Positions 1 to 8,160 of a DNA stretch of 64,000 nt are shown in pieces (position 1 is the first letter of the stretch; the number at the start of each line of letters is the position of its first letter). The stretch is from Halobaculum sp. CBA1158. Its GTDB lineage: Archaea; Halobacteriota; Halobacteria; Halobacteriales; Haloferacaceae. The translations under genes were made by a program, and so were the position numbers. The stretch covers positions 2,542,001 through 2,606,000 of the forward strand of contig NZ_CP090371.1 in assembly GCF_021431925.1 (NCBI RefSeq), in the 5' to 3' direction. Below the pieces are notes generated by a model. It searched no databases. It was given only the letters and a program-made list of their open reading frames with translations, and had not been told where the DNA came from.

Positions 1-542
1 TCGCCGCCGATGCCGATGGCGGTCGTCTGGCCGATGCCGCGCTCGGTGAGGTTCGAGACGACCTGGTACGTGAGGGTCCCCGACCGGGAGACGAGCCCCA
101 CGTTGCCGGCCTCGAAGATGTTGCCGGGGAGGATGCCGAGCTTCGCCTCGCCGGGCGTGATGATGCCGGGGCAGTTGGGACCCAGCAGTTGCGTGTCGAC
201 CTCCGAGAGGCGCTTGTTCACCTTCGCCATGTCCTGGGTCGGGATCCCCTCGGTGATGGCGACCACGAGGTCCAGATCCGTGTCCAGCGCCTCGAAGACG
301 GCGTCGCCGGCGAACGCCGGCGGGACGAACACGACCGAGGCGTCGGCGTCCTCGGCGTCGACGGCCTCGTCGACGGTGTCGTAGACGGGGACGCCGGCGA
401 CCTCCTCGCCGCCCTTGCCGGGCACAGCGCCCGCGACGACGTTCGTGCCGTACGCCAGCATCTGTTCGGTGTGGAACTTGCCTTCCCCGCCCGTGATGCC
501 CTGCACCACGACGCGGGTGTCGTCGTCGACGAAAATGCTCAT
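1..542 (-). CDS. sucD: Succinyl-CoA synthetase alpha subunit, partial (C-terminus off the window)
   Basis: The alpha subunit binds CoA and carries the phosphohistidine in succinyl-CoA to succinate conversion (TCA cycle, cytoplasm). The first ~180 residues are visible: a Rossmann-type CoA-binding domain beginning [18 protein letters not shown] and the segment [18 protein letters not shown], both typical of SucD. The active-site histidine lies downstream, outside the window. The ATG (542-540) overlaps the TGA of sucC, so the two are translationally coupled in one operon. Confidence 0.95.
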   Translation of the reverse strand, partial: MSIFVDDDTRVVVQGITGGEGKFHTEQMLAYGTNVVAGAVPGKGGEEVAGVPVYDTVDEAVDAEDADASVVFVPPAFAGDAVFEALDTDLDLVVAITEGIPTQDMAKVNKRLSEVDTQLLGPNCPGIITPGEAKLGILPGNIFEAGNVGLVSRSGTLTYQVVSNLTERGIGQTTAIGIGG

Positions 543-1684
543 TGGGTCACCTCCTGTGCGTTCTTGACCGCACGCTGCACCGCGTCCTCCAGGGTCCCCT
601 CGACCTGCACGAGGTCCTCGTTGAGGATCTCCATTCCCTCCTCGGCGTTCGTCCCCGCGAGGCGGACGACGACCGGCTTGGGTATCTCGTCGAACTGCTC
701 CAGCGCCTCGTTGATCCCCTTGGCGACCTCGTCGCCGCGGGTGATCCCGCCGAAGATGTTGAACACGACCGAGTCGACGTTCTCGTCGGAGAACACCATG
801 TCCAGCGCGTTCGCGACGCGCTCGGCCTTCGCGCCACCGCCGACGTCGAGGAAGTTGGCGGGCGAGCCGCCGTAGTGGTCCACGAGGTCGAGCGTCGTCA
901 TCACCAGGCCCGCGCCGTTACCGATGATGCCGACGTTGCCCGACAGGCGGACGTAGTCGAAGCCGTACTCGTTGGCCTTCGCCTCCAGCTCGTCGCCGGC
1001 GGCCTCGTCTTCCATCTCCGCCAGTTCGGGCTGGCGGAACAGCGCGTCCTCGTCGATGTTCATCACAGCGTCCGCGGCGACGACCTCGCGGTCGGCGGTG
1101 ACCATGACGGGGTTGATCTCGATCTCGGAGGCGTCCTTCGACTCGTACAGGTCGTACAGCGTCCCCAGGATCGACGCCACGTCCATCGCCACGTCGCTCG
1201 GGATGCCGGCCTCGAAGACGACCTTCCGGGCCTGATACGGGTGCAGGCCGAACGCGGGGTCGATGTGCTCGCGGGCGATCTTCTCGGGCGTCTCCTCGGC
1301 GACGGACTCGATGTCGACGCCTCCCTCGGTGGAGACCATCGCGACGGGCTCGCCCTCGTTGCGGTCCATCGTGATGCCGACGTACAGCTCGTTCTCGAAG
1401 TCGACGCCGGCCTCGACGAGGACCGTGTCGACGGTGTAGCCCTTGAGGTCCATCCCCAGGATGGACTCGGCGGCCTCGCGCGCCTCCGCCTCGCTCGTGG
1501 CGATCTCGATGCCCCCAGCCTTCCCACGTCCGCCGACGTGGACCTGCGCCTTGATGGCCGCCGGGTAGCCGATCTCGTCGACCGCGTCCATGACCTCGTC
1601 GACGGTGGACGCGAGCCGCGAGTCCGGGGTCGGGATCCCGGCGTCGGCGAAGACCTGCTTCGCCTGATATTCGTGAAGTTTCAT
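539..1684 (-). CDS. sucC: Succinyl-CoA synthetase (ADP-forming) beta subunit
   Basis: Nucleotide-binding beta subunit of succinyl-CoA synthetase; pairs with SucD for substrate-level phosphorylation in the TCA cycle. It has 381 residues, the usual length. An N-terminal ATP-grasp domain ([18 protein letters not shown], then [14 protein letters not shown]) is followed by a C-terminal CoA-ligase domain with [18 protein letters not shown]-like element on the minus strand (ATTTAA, about 1712-1717) sits ~28 bp before the ATG, which suggests a leaderless or nearly leaderless transcript. Confidence 0.96.
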   Translation of the reverse strand: MKLHEYQAKQVFADAGIPTPDSRLASTVDEVMDAVDEIGYPAAIKAQVHVGGRGKAGGIEIATSEAEAREAAESILGMDLKGYTVDTVLVEAGVDFENELYVGITMDRNEGEPVAMVSTEGGVDIESVAEETPEKIAREHIDPAFGLHPYQARKVVFEAGIPSDVAMDVASILGTLYDLYESKDASEIEINPVMVTADREVVAADAVMNIDEDALFRQPELAEMEDEAAGDELEAKANEYGFDYVRLSGNVGIIGNGAGLVMTTLDLVDHYGGSPANFLDVGGGAKAERVANALDMVFSDENVDSVVFNIFGGITRGDEVAKGINEALEQFDEIPKPVVVRLAGTNAEEGMEILNEDLVQVEGTLEDAVQRAVKNAQEVTQ

Positions 1685-1807
1685 GCGTGTGGGTAGGGGC
1701 CACTCGGGAGGTTAAATCCCGCCGATTCCGGTCGCGTTCGCGGCCGTGCCCGGATCCGCGTTCGCGGCGGCGTCCGACCCGACTCGTCCGGGTTGGCGGC
1801 GGCCGTC

Positions 1808-2092
1808 TCACTCGGCGGCCGCCTGGCCGACCGCGGCGAGAGCCAGTCCGACGACCGTCGCGAGACCCGACCACTGCACCGCCGGACTGAGCGCGAACTC
1901 GTTGCATCCGTCGGTGTACCGCACCGTCGGCGGGACCCCCTCGATCCCGAGGATCGCGTACTCAGTCAGGCGACGCGCCCCCGGACAGAACGCGTCGGTG
2001 CCGCCCCACGCGACCCCGACCGTCACCGCCGAGACGACACACACGAACAGTCCGGCCGCGAAGGTCGTCGCGCCGACGTGCCGGAGTGACAT
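1808..2092 (-). CDS. Small two-helix membrane protein, unknown function
   Basis: A 94-residue protein with two hydrophobic segments, about residues 9-29 and 73-92, joined by a loop containing two cysteines (DAFCPGARR and YTDGCNEF) that could form a disulfide on the outer face. The ATG at 2092 is preferred because upstream in-frame sequence is low-complexity and not protein-like. The gene lies between sucC and the divergent quinone oxidoreductase. No family is recognised. Confidence 0.6.
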   Translation of the reverse strand: MSLRHVGATTFAAGLFVCVVSAVTVGVAWGGTDAFCPGARRLTEYAILGIEGVPPTVRYTDGCNEFALSPAVQWSGLATVVGLALAAVGQAAAE

Positions 2093-2219
2093 ACGAAGGC
2101 GTGTATCGCGGCGGACGATTTCACTCCACCGGTCGCCAGCGGCGACGGTCTCACCCGAGGGGATCCGTGCGTTTCCGCCGTCGCCCGGAGTTAAGTCCTC
2201 GCGGCCGGACATCGATCCC

Positions 2220-3182
2220 ATGCGCGCGGTTCGATTCCACGAGCACGGCGACGAATCGGTCCTCCAGGTGGAGGAACTCGACCGGCCCGACCCGGCCCCC
2301 GACGAGGTGCTCGTCGAGGTAGCCGCCGCGGGCGTCAACCCCGTGGACACGTACTTCCGCGAGGGCTCTTACGAGCCGTACGGTCTGCCCGCGATCCCGG
2401 GCGTCGACGCCGCCGGCGAGGCCGTCGCTGTGGGCGAGGCCGTCGAGGGGGTCGCCGTCGGCGACCCGGTGGTCGCGACCGGGCTCTCCTCGACGATACC
2501 GGGCGGGTACGCCGAGTACGTCGCCGTCCCCGACGACCGATTCGCCGTGCTGCCGGCGGGGGCGGACCTCGTCGCCGCCGGCGGCGCGGGCGTCGCCGCC
2601 GTCACCGCCTGGCGAGCGCTGATCCAGCACGCGACCCTCCGGCCCGCCGAGACCGTGTTGATCCACGGCGGCTCCGGCGGCGTCGGCCACGCCGCCGTCC
2701 AGGTCGCGGCCGCGACGGGCGCACACACGATCGCGACGGCCGCCGAGGGCTACCACGACGCCGTCCGCGGGCTGGGCGCGGACGCCGTGTTCGACTACGG
2801 CCGCGACGATCTCGCCGCGGCGATCACCGACGCCGCCGGCGGCGACGGCGTCGACGTGATCCTCGATCACCGCCTCGACGAGTACCTCGGCTTCGACGCC
2901 GAGGTCGCCGCCCAGGGCTGTCGCGTCGTCGGCATCGGCGAGAACGACCCCGCGATCGGCTTCCCGAACTCCGCGGCCGCCCGCGGCACGGACCTGAACC
3001 TCCAGCTCATGTCGATGTTCAACACGCCGAGCCTGGCGGACGCGCTCGCGGACATCGGGTCGCTGTGGGGCGAGGACGTCTCGATCGAGGTGGCCGACAG
3101 CTACGGACTGGAGGAGGCTGCCGAGGCGCAACAGGACGTGATGACCGAGAGCTTCCTCGGGAAACTCGTCATCGAGCCGTAA
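2220..3182 (+). CDS. NADPH:quinone oxidoreductase, zinc-free MDR family
   Basis: A 320-residue medium-chain dehydrogenase/reductase. It has the N-terminal GroES-like substrate domain (MRAVRFHEHGDESVLQ, AAGVNPVDTYFREG) and a Rossmann domain with the nucleotide-binding motif IHGGSGGVGHAAVQVA. The structural-zinc cysteines of alcohol dehydrogenases are absent, which points to a quinone oxidoreductase (QOR) type that reduces quinones or enones with NAD(P)H in the cytoplasm. The ATG at 2220 matches the family start. It is monocistronic. Confidence 0.88.
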   Translation: MRAVRFHEHGDESVLQVEELDRPDPAPDEVLVEVAAAGVNPVDTYFREGSYEPYGLPAIPGVDAAGEAVAVGEAVEGVAVGDPVVATGLSSTIPGGYAEYVAVPDDRFAVLPAGADLVAAGGAGVAAVTAWRALIQHATLRPAETVLIHGGSGGVGHAAVQVAAATGAHTIATAAEGYHDAVRGLGADAVFDYGRDDLAAAITDAAGGDGVDVILDHRLDEYLGFDAEVAAQGCRVVGIGENDPAIGFPNSAAARGTDLNLQLMSMFNTPSLADALADIGSLWGEDVSIEVADSYGLEEAAEAQQDVMTESFLGKLVIEP

Positions 3183-3202
3183 GGCGAATCGTCGCCGGCG
3201 AC

Positions 3203-3394
3203 CTACTCCGTCGCCGCGTAGAACCTGACCAGCCCGCACTCGGGACAGACGACCGTCTCGACGTACGTCCCTTTCAGATCGAGAGCCCCTAACAGCCCTC
3301 CCGAGGTGTTCACTCGGAGTCCGTCACCGCTGTACGTCGTCTTGTGGCTCGTCTCGCTCATCTCCACGTCGCAGTCCGGGCAGGTGCGGGTCAC
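3203..3394 (-). CDS. Zinc-ribbon micro-protein
   Basis: A 63-residue protein with two CPxC knuckles, CPDC near residue 5 and CPEC near residue 50, separated by a beta-rich middle (TTYSGDGLRVNTSGG). This is the layout of the small CPxCG-type zinc-finger proteins common in haloarchaea. The start is GTG (3394-3392). Function is unknown; RNA, DNA or protein binding is possible. Confidence 0.75.
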   Translation of the reverse strand: MTRTCPDCDVEMSETSHKTTYSGDGLRVNTSGGLLGALDLKGTYVETVVCPECGLVRFYAATE

Positions 3395-3442
3395 CCGACA
3401 TCGAACGGCCGGTCGGCGGATAACGCTGGCGCGGTCGACGGC

Positions 3443-3589
3443 TCAGTTCTTCTTCGCGCGGACGGTCTTGCCGCGCCGGACCATGTCCTCGCAGTGGGGA
3501 CACGCGCGGGGCTGCGTGACGCCTTCGGGCTCGAACACCTTCACGTATCGCTCGGTGACGAACGATTCGCAGTTCTGGCAGGTCGGCAT
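3443..3589 (-). CDS. Zinc-finger micro-protein with Cys4 site
   Basis: A 48-residue protein. CQNC near the N-terminus and CPHC at residues 30-33 form a Cys4 zinc site, followed by a basic tail (RRGKTVRAKKN) that could contact nucleic acid. The basic tail is unusual in an acidic proteome. The ATG at 3589 gives the compact protein; longer in-frame extensions have no protein-like composition. It lies ~50 bp before the other zinc micro-protein on the same strand, so the two may be co-transcribed. Confidence 0.72.
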   Translation of the reverse strand: MPTCQNCESFVTERYVKVFEPEGVTQPRACPHCEDMVRRGKTVRAKKN

Positions 3590-3677
3590 ACTCCCTCGGC
3601 GGAGCACGCGCGGTAAACGAATTACGGTTGCCGGCGGGGCGATGGCCCGACTGGTGTCCCCGAGTGTCGCCCGCCGG

Positions 3678-4595
3678 TCACGACGCGAGCAGAACCAGGG
3701 GTTGGTCGCCGTCGTCGGACTCCTCGACCTCGACGAGACCGTCGGCGGCGAGGTCGGAAAGGAGACCACGCAGCCACTCTCGCCCGTGCTCCCCATCAGG
3801 AGTGTAATCCACTCGGATCCGATGACCGAGCGTGTCCAGGTCCATCTCGTCGTGTTCTCCGAGGAGTCGAACGATCCGTCCGCGGAACTGGCGACGACTC
3901 CCCTCGAAGCTCGGTTGTGTCGGAACGTCGGGTGCCGTGAAGTCACCGGTCTGGTAGGCGTGACACCACTCGCGCCACGGGCACCCTTCCTCGTCACACC
4001 GCGGGTTCTTTCCGCAGGCGACGCCGCCCAGTTCCATGATCGCGTTGTTCCAGACCCGGGACTCCCCGTCCGGCATGAGCGCCGACGCCGCCCGTTCGAA
4101 CGCCGAGTCGTCGTCGGGAACGCCGAACGCGCGGTACAGCACCCGCTTGACGTTCGTGTCGACCACGGCGTCGCCGTTGTCGAACGCGAACGACGCGACC
4201 GCGTTGGCGGTGTACGGTCCGACGCCCATCAGCTCCTGCAGTTCGTCGGGCTCCTCGGGGAACTCCCCCCCGTACTCCTCGACGACCTGCGTGGCCGCCT
4301 CGTGGAGGTACGTCGCGCGGTTGTTGTAGCCGAGGGAGTGGTCCGACCAGAACGCCACCACCTCGCCGCGGTCGGTGGCTGCCAGATCCGACACCTCCGG
4401 CCAGCGCTCGAGGAAGTCTGCGTACGCCTCCTCGACCCGAGACAGCTGGGTCTGCTGGCTCATCACCTCCGAGACGAGGATCCGATAGGCGTCGTCGGTT
4501 CGCCGCCACGGGAACTCGCGGTGGTCGGCCTCGTACCACTCGATCAGCGCCTCCCGCACCGCCTCGCGGTCGTCGTCGGGGAGGTGTTCGCTCAT
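3678..4595 (-). CDS. mutY: A/G-specific adenine glycosylase, MutY type, without the NUDIX-like domain
   Basis: A base-excision repair enzyme that removes adenine mispaired with 8-oxoguanine. The HhH-GPD domain spans about residues 25-190: EVMSQQTQ with the catalytic Glu43, the hairpin LMGVGPYTANAVA, and VVDTNVKRV with Asp146. A [4Fe-4S] loop follows with Cys194, Cys200, Cys205 and Cys211, spaced 5-4-5 rather than the common 6-2-5. The last ~75 residues look like a winged helix rather than the usual NUDIX-like 8-oxoG reader. The ATG at 4595 is preferred, but the frame stays open upstream through a 30-bp tandem repeat. Confidence 0.88.
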   Translation of the reverse strand: MSEHLPDDDREAVREALIEWYEADHREFPWRRTDDAYRILVSEVMSQQTQLSRVEEAYADFLERWPEVSDLAATDRGEVVAFWSDHSLGYNNRATYLHEAATQVVEEYGGEFPEEPDELQELMGVGPYTANAVASFAFDNGDAVVDTNVKRVLYRAFGVPDDDSAFERAASALMPDGESRVWNNAIMELGGVACGKNPRCDEEGCPWREWCHAYQTGDFTAPDVPTQPSFEGSRRQFRGRIVRLLGEHDEMDLDTLGHRIRVDYTPDGEHGREWLRGLLSDLAADGLVEVEESDDGDQPLVLLAS

Positions 4596-4690
4596 TGGAG
4601 ATGGCTGTCCCCGGGCGCGGAAGGTGCTGACGGTTCCCCACGGCGACTGCGTCGCCGGCGCGGTTGCCGCCGGTCGCGTCGCGGATACGT

Positions 4691-4784
4691 CGCTGTCGCG
4701 GTCGCCGTCGCCGTCGTCGTCGCTGTCGCGGTCGCCGTCGCCGTCGTCGTCGCTGTCGCGGTCGCCGTCGTCGTCGCTGTCGCG
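4691..4784. repeat. 30-bp tandem repeat upstream of mutY
   Basis: Two perfect 30-bp copies (4691-4720 and 4721-4750), a third shortened to 24 bp (4751-4774) and a 10-bp partial (4775-4784). Every unit length is a multiple of three. Read on the minus strand, the repeat encodes the ten residues RDSDDDGDGD in the same open frame as mutY. It lies in the 234-bp gap between mutY and the divergent gene at 4830. Confidence 0.9.
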
Positions 4785-4829
4785 GGACGGAGCGTAACGG
4801 GTATCCGGCGGCCGCCGCTTGCATCGGCC

Positions 4830-5171
4830 ATGAGCCTCGACGACCTCGACGCCGCGATCACCGAAGAGTACGGCGACCTCGACGACGAGGTCGGCGTCGA
4901 CCTCGATCGCGAGACGAAACACGAACTCGCCCTCCTGGCGGCGGCGCTGGGCACCGACCGCGACGAACTCGTGCGCCGCGGGATCCACGCGCTGTTCCGG
5001 CGGACCCTCGACACCGGCGACCTCGATTTCCACCTCAGGCAGGCGTTCGACGTGACGTACGACGAGTACCTGTCGGGGATGACGTACGACGAGATGACCG
5101 GCGGCGCTGGCGGCGCGGGCGGGGGCGGCGGCTACCCCGAGCGAAACGACGAGCGTCGCTACCAGCAGTAA
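4830..5171 (+). CDS. Conserved haloarchaeal protein of unknown function
   Basis: A 113-residue acidic protein. Residues 1-75 look helical (DLDAAITEEYGDLDD, LALLAAALGTDRDELVRRG), with a pattern like a short DNA-binding or dimerisation module. The C-terminus has a Gly-rich linker (GGAGGAGGGGGYP) and a polar tail. It is divergent from mutY across the tandem repeat. I do not recognise the family. Confidence 0.65.
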   Translation: MSLDDLDAAITEEYGDLDDEVGVDLDRETKHELALLAAALGTDRDELVRRGIHALFRRTLDTGDLDFHLRQAFDVTYDEYLSGMTYDEMTGGAGGAGGGGGYPERNDERRYQQ

Positions 5172-5198
5172 CCGTTCGGATCGCGTCGCCGACGCGGT

Positions 5199-6548
5199 TC
5201 AGTTCACGTCGCCGACGGCCTCGATCAACAGTTCGGCACCCATCGCGATCTCCCGTTCAGTCACGTCCAGCGGCGGGAGAACGCGGATCACCGTCGACCC
5301 GCACGCGAGCGTGAGCAGGCCGCGCTTCAGCGCGGCTTCCTGCACCCCGTCTCGCAGGTCCCCCGACTCGAACTCGACGGCGAGCATCAGCCCCTCCCCG
5401 CGCACGTCCGTCACGCCCGAGAGGTCGGCGTCGCGGACGGTCTCTTTGAACTGCTCGCCGCGGACGACCGCGTTCTCTAACAGGTCGTACTCATCGATAG
5501 CGCGCAGAGTGAACACGCCCTGCGCGGAGGCGACGACGTCGCCCGCGCCCCACGTCGAGGAGAGACGCGCGCGCTCCTCGGGGAAGGTGTCCTCGTTCGC
5601 GATGGTCGCGCCCACGCGCATCCCCTTCGCGCCGGTGATCACGTCCGGCTCGACGGGGTAGTGATCCGAGCCCCACCACTCGCCCGTGCGGCCCATCCCC
5701 GACTGGATCTCGTCGGCGACGAGTGGCACGTCGTGGGCCGTCGCGAGGTCGGCGACCTCCTCCATGAACGCCTCCGACGGGAAGCGGTAGCCGCCCTCGC
5801 CCTGGATCGGCTCCATGATGATGTACGAGAGCTCGTCGGGGTCGACGTGGCCGGTCTTCGGGTGGAGTTTCTCCCGGAGGACCGAGGTGTCGCCGTCGTC
5901 GACGAAGAAGCCGCACGAGCACGTCTCCGGCGAGCAGCCGCGGTCGTCACAGAACGGCACGTCGTGGACGCCAGACATCTCGGGGAACTCCCGACGGTAG
6001 ACCGACTTCGAGCGATTCAGCGAGAGCGCCCCGAGCGTCCGGCCGTGGAACGCCCCCTCGAAGGTGACGCCGTACGTCCCGCCGCCGGAGGCGTCATAGC
6101 AGACCTTGATCGCGTTCTCGACGGCCTCGGCACCCGAGTTCGACAGGAACACGGTGTCCAGTCCGTAGTGCCCGGTCCGCTCGACGAGTTCGTGCATCAG
6201 GTCGGCGGGGCCGGGGATCGTCGACTCGCCCGGGTCGGAGCCGTCGGAGACGTAGAAGTCCTGGCCGGCGATCTTCGTCGGGTCGACGAGGTCGAACTCG
6301 GCCATCGGCTCGGTGATCTTGGGGTTGTTGTACCCCAGCGGCGCGGCGGCGACGTGGGACGTGAAATCCAGCAGGACGTTGCCGTCGACGTCGGTGCAGA
6401 ACGGGCCCGCCGATTCGGCCGTGATGTCCCAGACGAAGTCGTACACGTACGTGCTCGTCGCGGCCACCTCGCGGTGGTACGCCGCCCACTCTCGGGCGCG
6501 TTCGCCGGGCATCGACCCGACCCGAACCTCGGCGGTGTCTCGGTCCAT
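5199..6548 (-). CDS. Class III aminotransferase (GabT / acetylornithine type)
   Basis: A PLP-dependent omega-aminotransferase of 449 residues that transfers an amino group from a terminal amine to 2-oxoglutarate or a similar acceptor. Family landmarks are VFLSNSGAEAVENAIK, the FEGAFHGRTLGALSL segment, LVADEIQSGMGRTG with the PLP-contacting Asp, and the Schiff-base lysine in GAKGM at about residue 306. Substrate cannot be assigned. A cysteine-rich insert (CDDRGCSPETCSCGF, about residues 198-212) is atypical and could bind a metal. The ATG at 6548 is supported by a TATA-like box 26 bp upstream. Confidence 0.85.
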   Translation of the reverse strand: MDRDTAEVRVGSMPGERAREWAAYHREVAATSTYVYDFVWDITAESAGPFCTDVDGNVLLDFTSHVAAAPLGYNNPKITEPMAEFDLVDPTKIAGQDFYVSDGSDPGESTIPGPADLMHELVERTGHYGLDTVFLSNSGAEAVENAIKVCYDASGGGTYGVTFEGAFHGRTLGALSLNRSKSVYRREFPEMSGVHDVPFCDDRGCSPETCSCGFFVDDGDTSVLREKLHPKTGHVDPDELSYIIMEPIQGEGGYRFPSEAFMEEVADLATAHDVPLVADEIQSGMGRTGEWWGSDHYPVEPDVITGAKGMRVGATIANEDTFPEERARLSSTWGAGDVVASAQGVFTLRAIDEYDLLENAVVRGEQFKETVRDADLSGVTDVRGEGLMLAVEFESGDLRDGVQEAALKRGLLTLACGSTVIRVLPPLDVTEREIAMGAELLIEAVGDVN

Positions 6549-6568
6549 ACCGAGAGTTGGAACACGTG

Positions 6569-6577
6569 GAAATAAAA
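6569..6577 (-). promoter_or_regulatory. TATA box of the aminotransferase gene
   Basis: The minus-strand sequence TTTATTTCC is centred ~26 bp upstream of the ATG at 6548. This is the spacing of a haloarchaeal promoter giving a leaderless mRNA. Confidence 0.55.
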
Positions 6578-6729
6578 CCGCCGCAGACTGAGAACGGTTC
6601 GAACATTCGGTCCGATGTTGTGTCTGGTACAACTCTTTCGACGGACGACCAGTCCGTGTCGGGTTTTCGGCGTCGCGAACGCGGTCCGATCACGCCCGGC
6701 CGCGGCGACCGCGTTCGCGACGCACGAGA

Positions 6730-8016
6730 TCACAGCATCGCCGCCGCGACCGCGACCGCGCCCGAGACGCCCAGCAACGCGATGCTCCAGGCGACCACCC
6801 GCCGCCTGAACGCCCGCGGACCGGCGAGCGCGAGTCCCGTCTTGACCGCGACGCTGGAGCCGGTCGCCAGCATCACCGCCAGGGCCGCCTCGGCGGCGGT
6901 GACTGTGCCGCCGCGGTACAAAAGCACCGCCGAGGTCGTCGCGCCCGCCGAGGAGACCAGCCCCGAAACGACCGCCGAGGCGTACAGCCCGGCCGTGCCG
7001 AACTGGCCCTCCGCGAGCGTGCTCCCCGCGAGGATGAGGAGGAACACAGCGCCGAACGCCAGCGCGTTTCGCAGCGAGAACGGCGACTCGATCTCGACGG
7101 GGACCGGCTCGCGCCAGTCGGCGGTGACGGCGGCCACGGCGATCGCGCCGATCGCGAGCGCCGTCAACGGGGCGACGACAGCGCCCAGCACCGGCGCGCC
7201 CCCGCCGACGGTGAACGCGACGGCGATTCCGAGGTTCCGCAGGGCCATCGCCGCGTTCGCCAGCAGAACGCCCGCGACCGCATAGGAGACGGCCTCCGCG
7301 CGGTCGCTCGCGTGGTCGAGCATCGTACCGACGACGGCCGTCGAGGAGGCGAGCCCGCCGAAGAAGCCGGTGACGGCGACTCCCCGGCCGCCGTAGGTGC
7401 GGACCAGCGCGTAGTTCGCGATGCCGATGCCGGCGACGGTGACGACCATCAGCCACGCGACCCGCGGTTCCAGGGGAACCCCGAGGACGGTCCGTTCGCC
7501 CGCCGGGAGCAGCGGGTAGACGACGAACGCCAGCACTGCGAACTCCGTCATCGAACGCAGTTCCGTCCGCGAGAGGTCGCCGGCAAACGTGTGTAGCTCC
7601 CGCTTCAACACCAACAGCGCCGACGACAGCACCGCGACGGTCACGCCCTCCAGCACGTAGCCCGCGGCCACGAGCGCGCCGACGCCGTAGGCCGCCAACA
7701 GCGACATCGACGTGGTGAGCGACAGGGAGTTCCCGTCGCCCGTTTGGAGTCCACGAACCGCGAGCAGCGTCCCCTGAACGATCACCAGCAGGCCACCGAC
7801 CGCTAGCAGCCACGCTCCCACGGTCGCGTCCGTCGCCAGCAGCGTGAACACCGCGCCCACGAGGCTGGTGAGCGAGAACGTCCGGATCCCGGCGGACTTC
7901 TCCGACCACTCGCGCTCCAGCCCCAGAAACAGCCCCAGCGCCGCCGCCAGCGCCAGCCGTACCACCGGAATCGCCGTCGGATCCGTCACAAACTGGGTCG
8001 CGCCGCCCGTGCTCAT
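6730..8016 (-). CDS. MgtC/SapB-like membrane protein with DUF4010 domain
   Basis: A 428-residue polytopic membrane protein with about twelve hydrophobic segments. The N-terminal third has the MgtC signature (LALAAALGLFLGLEREW, then AGIRTFSLTSLVGAVF). The remainder matches the DUF4010 layout, with a second Gly/Ala-rich helical bundle (GFFGGLASSTAVVGTMLDH). Members are described as putative Mg2+-homeostasis or transport proteins, but the transported substrate is not established. It is monocistronic and reads away from the divergent AI-2E permease. Confidence 0.85.
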   Translation of the reverse strand: MSTGGATQFVTDPTAIPVVRLALAAALGLFLGLEREWSEKSAGIRTFSLTSLVGAVFTLLATDATVGAWLLAVGGLLVIVQGTLLAVRGLQTGDGNSLSLTTSMSLLAAYGVGALVAAGYVLEGVTVAVLSSALLVLKRELHTFAGDLSRTELRSMTEFAVLAFVVYPLLPAGERTVLGVPLEPRVAWLMVVTVAGIGIANYALVRTYGGRGVAVTGFFGGLASSTAVVGTMLDHASDRAEAVSYAVAGVLLANAAMALRNLGIAVAFTVGGGAPVLGAVVAPLTALAIGAIAVAAVTADWREPVPVEIESPFSLRNALAFGAVFLLILAGSTLAEGQFGTAGLYASAVVSGLVSSAGATTSAVLLYRGGTVTAAEAALAVMLATGSSVAVKTGLALAGPRAFRRRVVAWSIALLGVSGAVAVAAAML

Positions 8017-8160
8017 CGGGGTCTATATCACTACATACCGATATATAGTTCTTCGGTCGAGCGACGACGCCACCGCGGCACGCCGTCGTCGATCCGCGGT
8101 ACTGCTCGTCCCGGCGACGATCCGCGACACGCTTTAGTCGGTTCGCGAGGCGCACACGGT

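Noticed and set aside
542-1696. A 384-codon open frame antisense to sucC
   Set aside because: Shadow of sucC caused by codon bias; no recognisable protein features.
2226-2242. tRNA T-arm-like GGTTCGATTCC
   Set aside because: It lies in the first codons of the quinone oxidoreductase and no cloverleaf can be drawn.
4691-4784. Possible CRISPR array
   Set aside because: Units are directly adjacent with no unique spacers, so it is a plain tandem repeat. No cas genes are present anywhere in the window.
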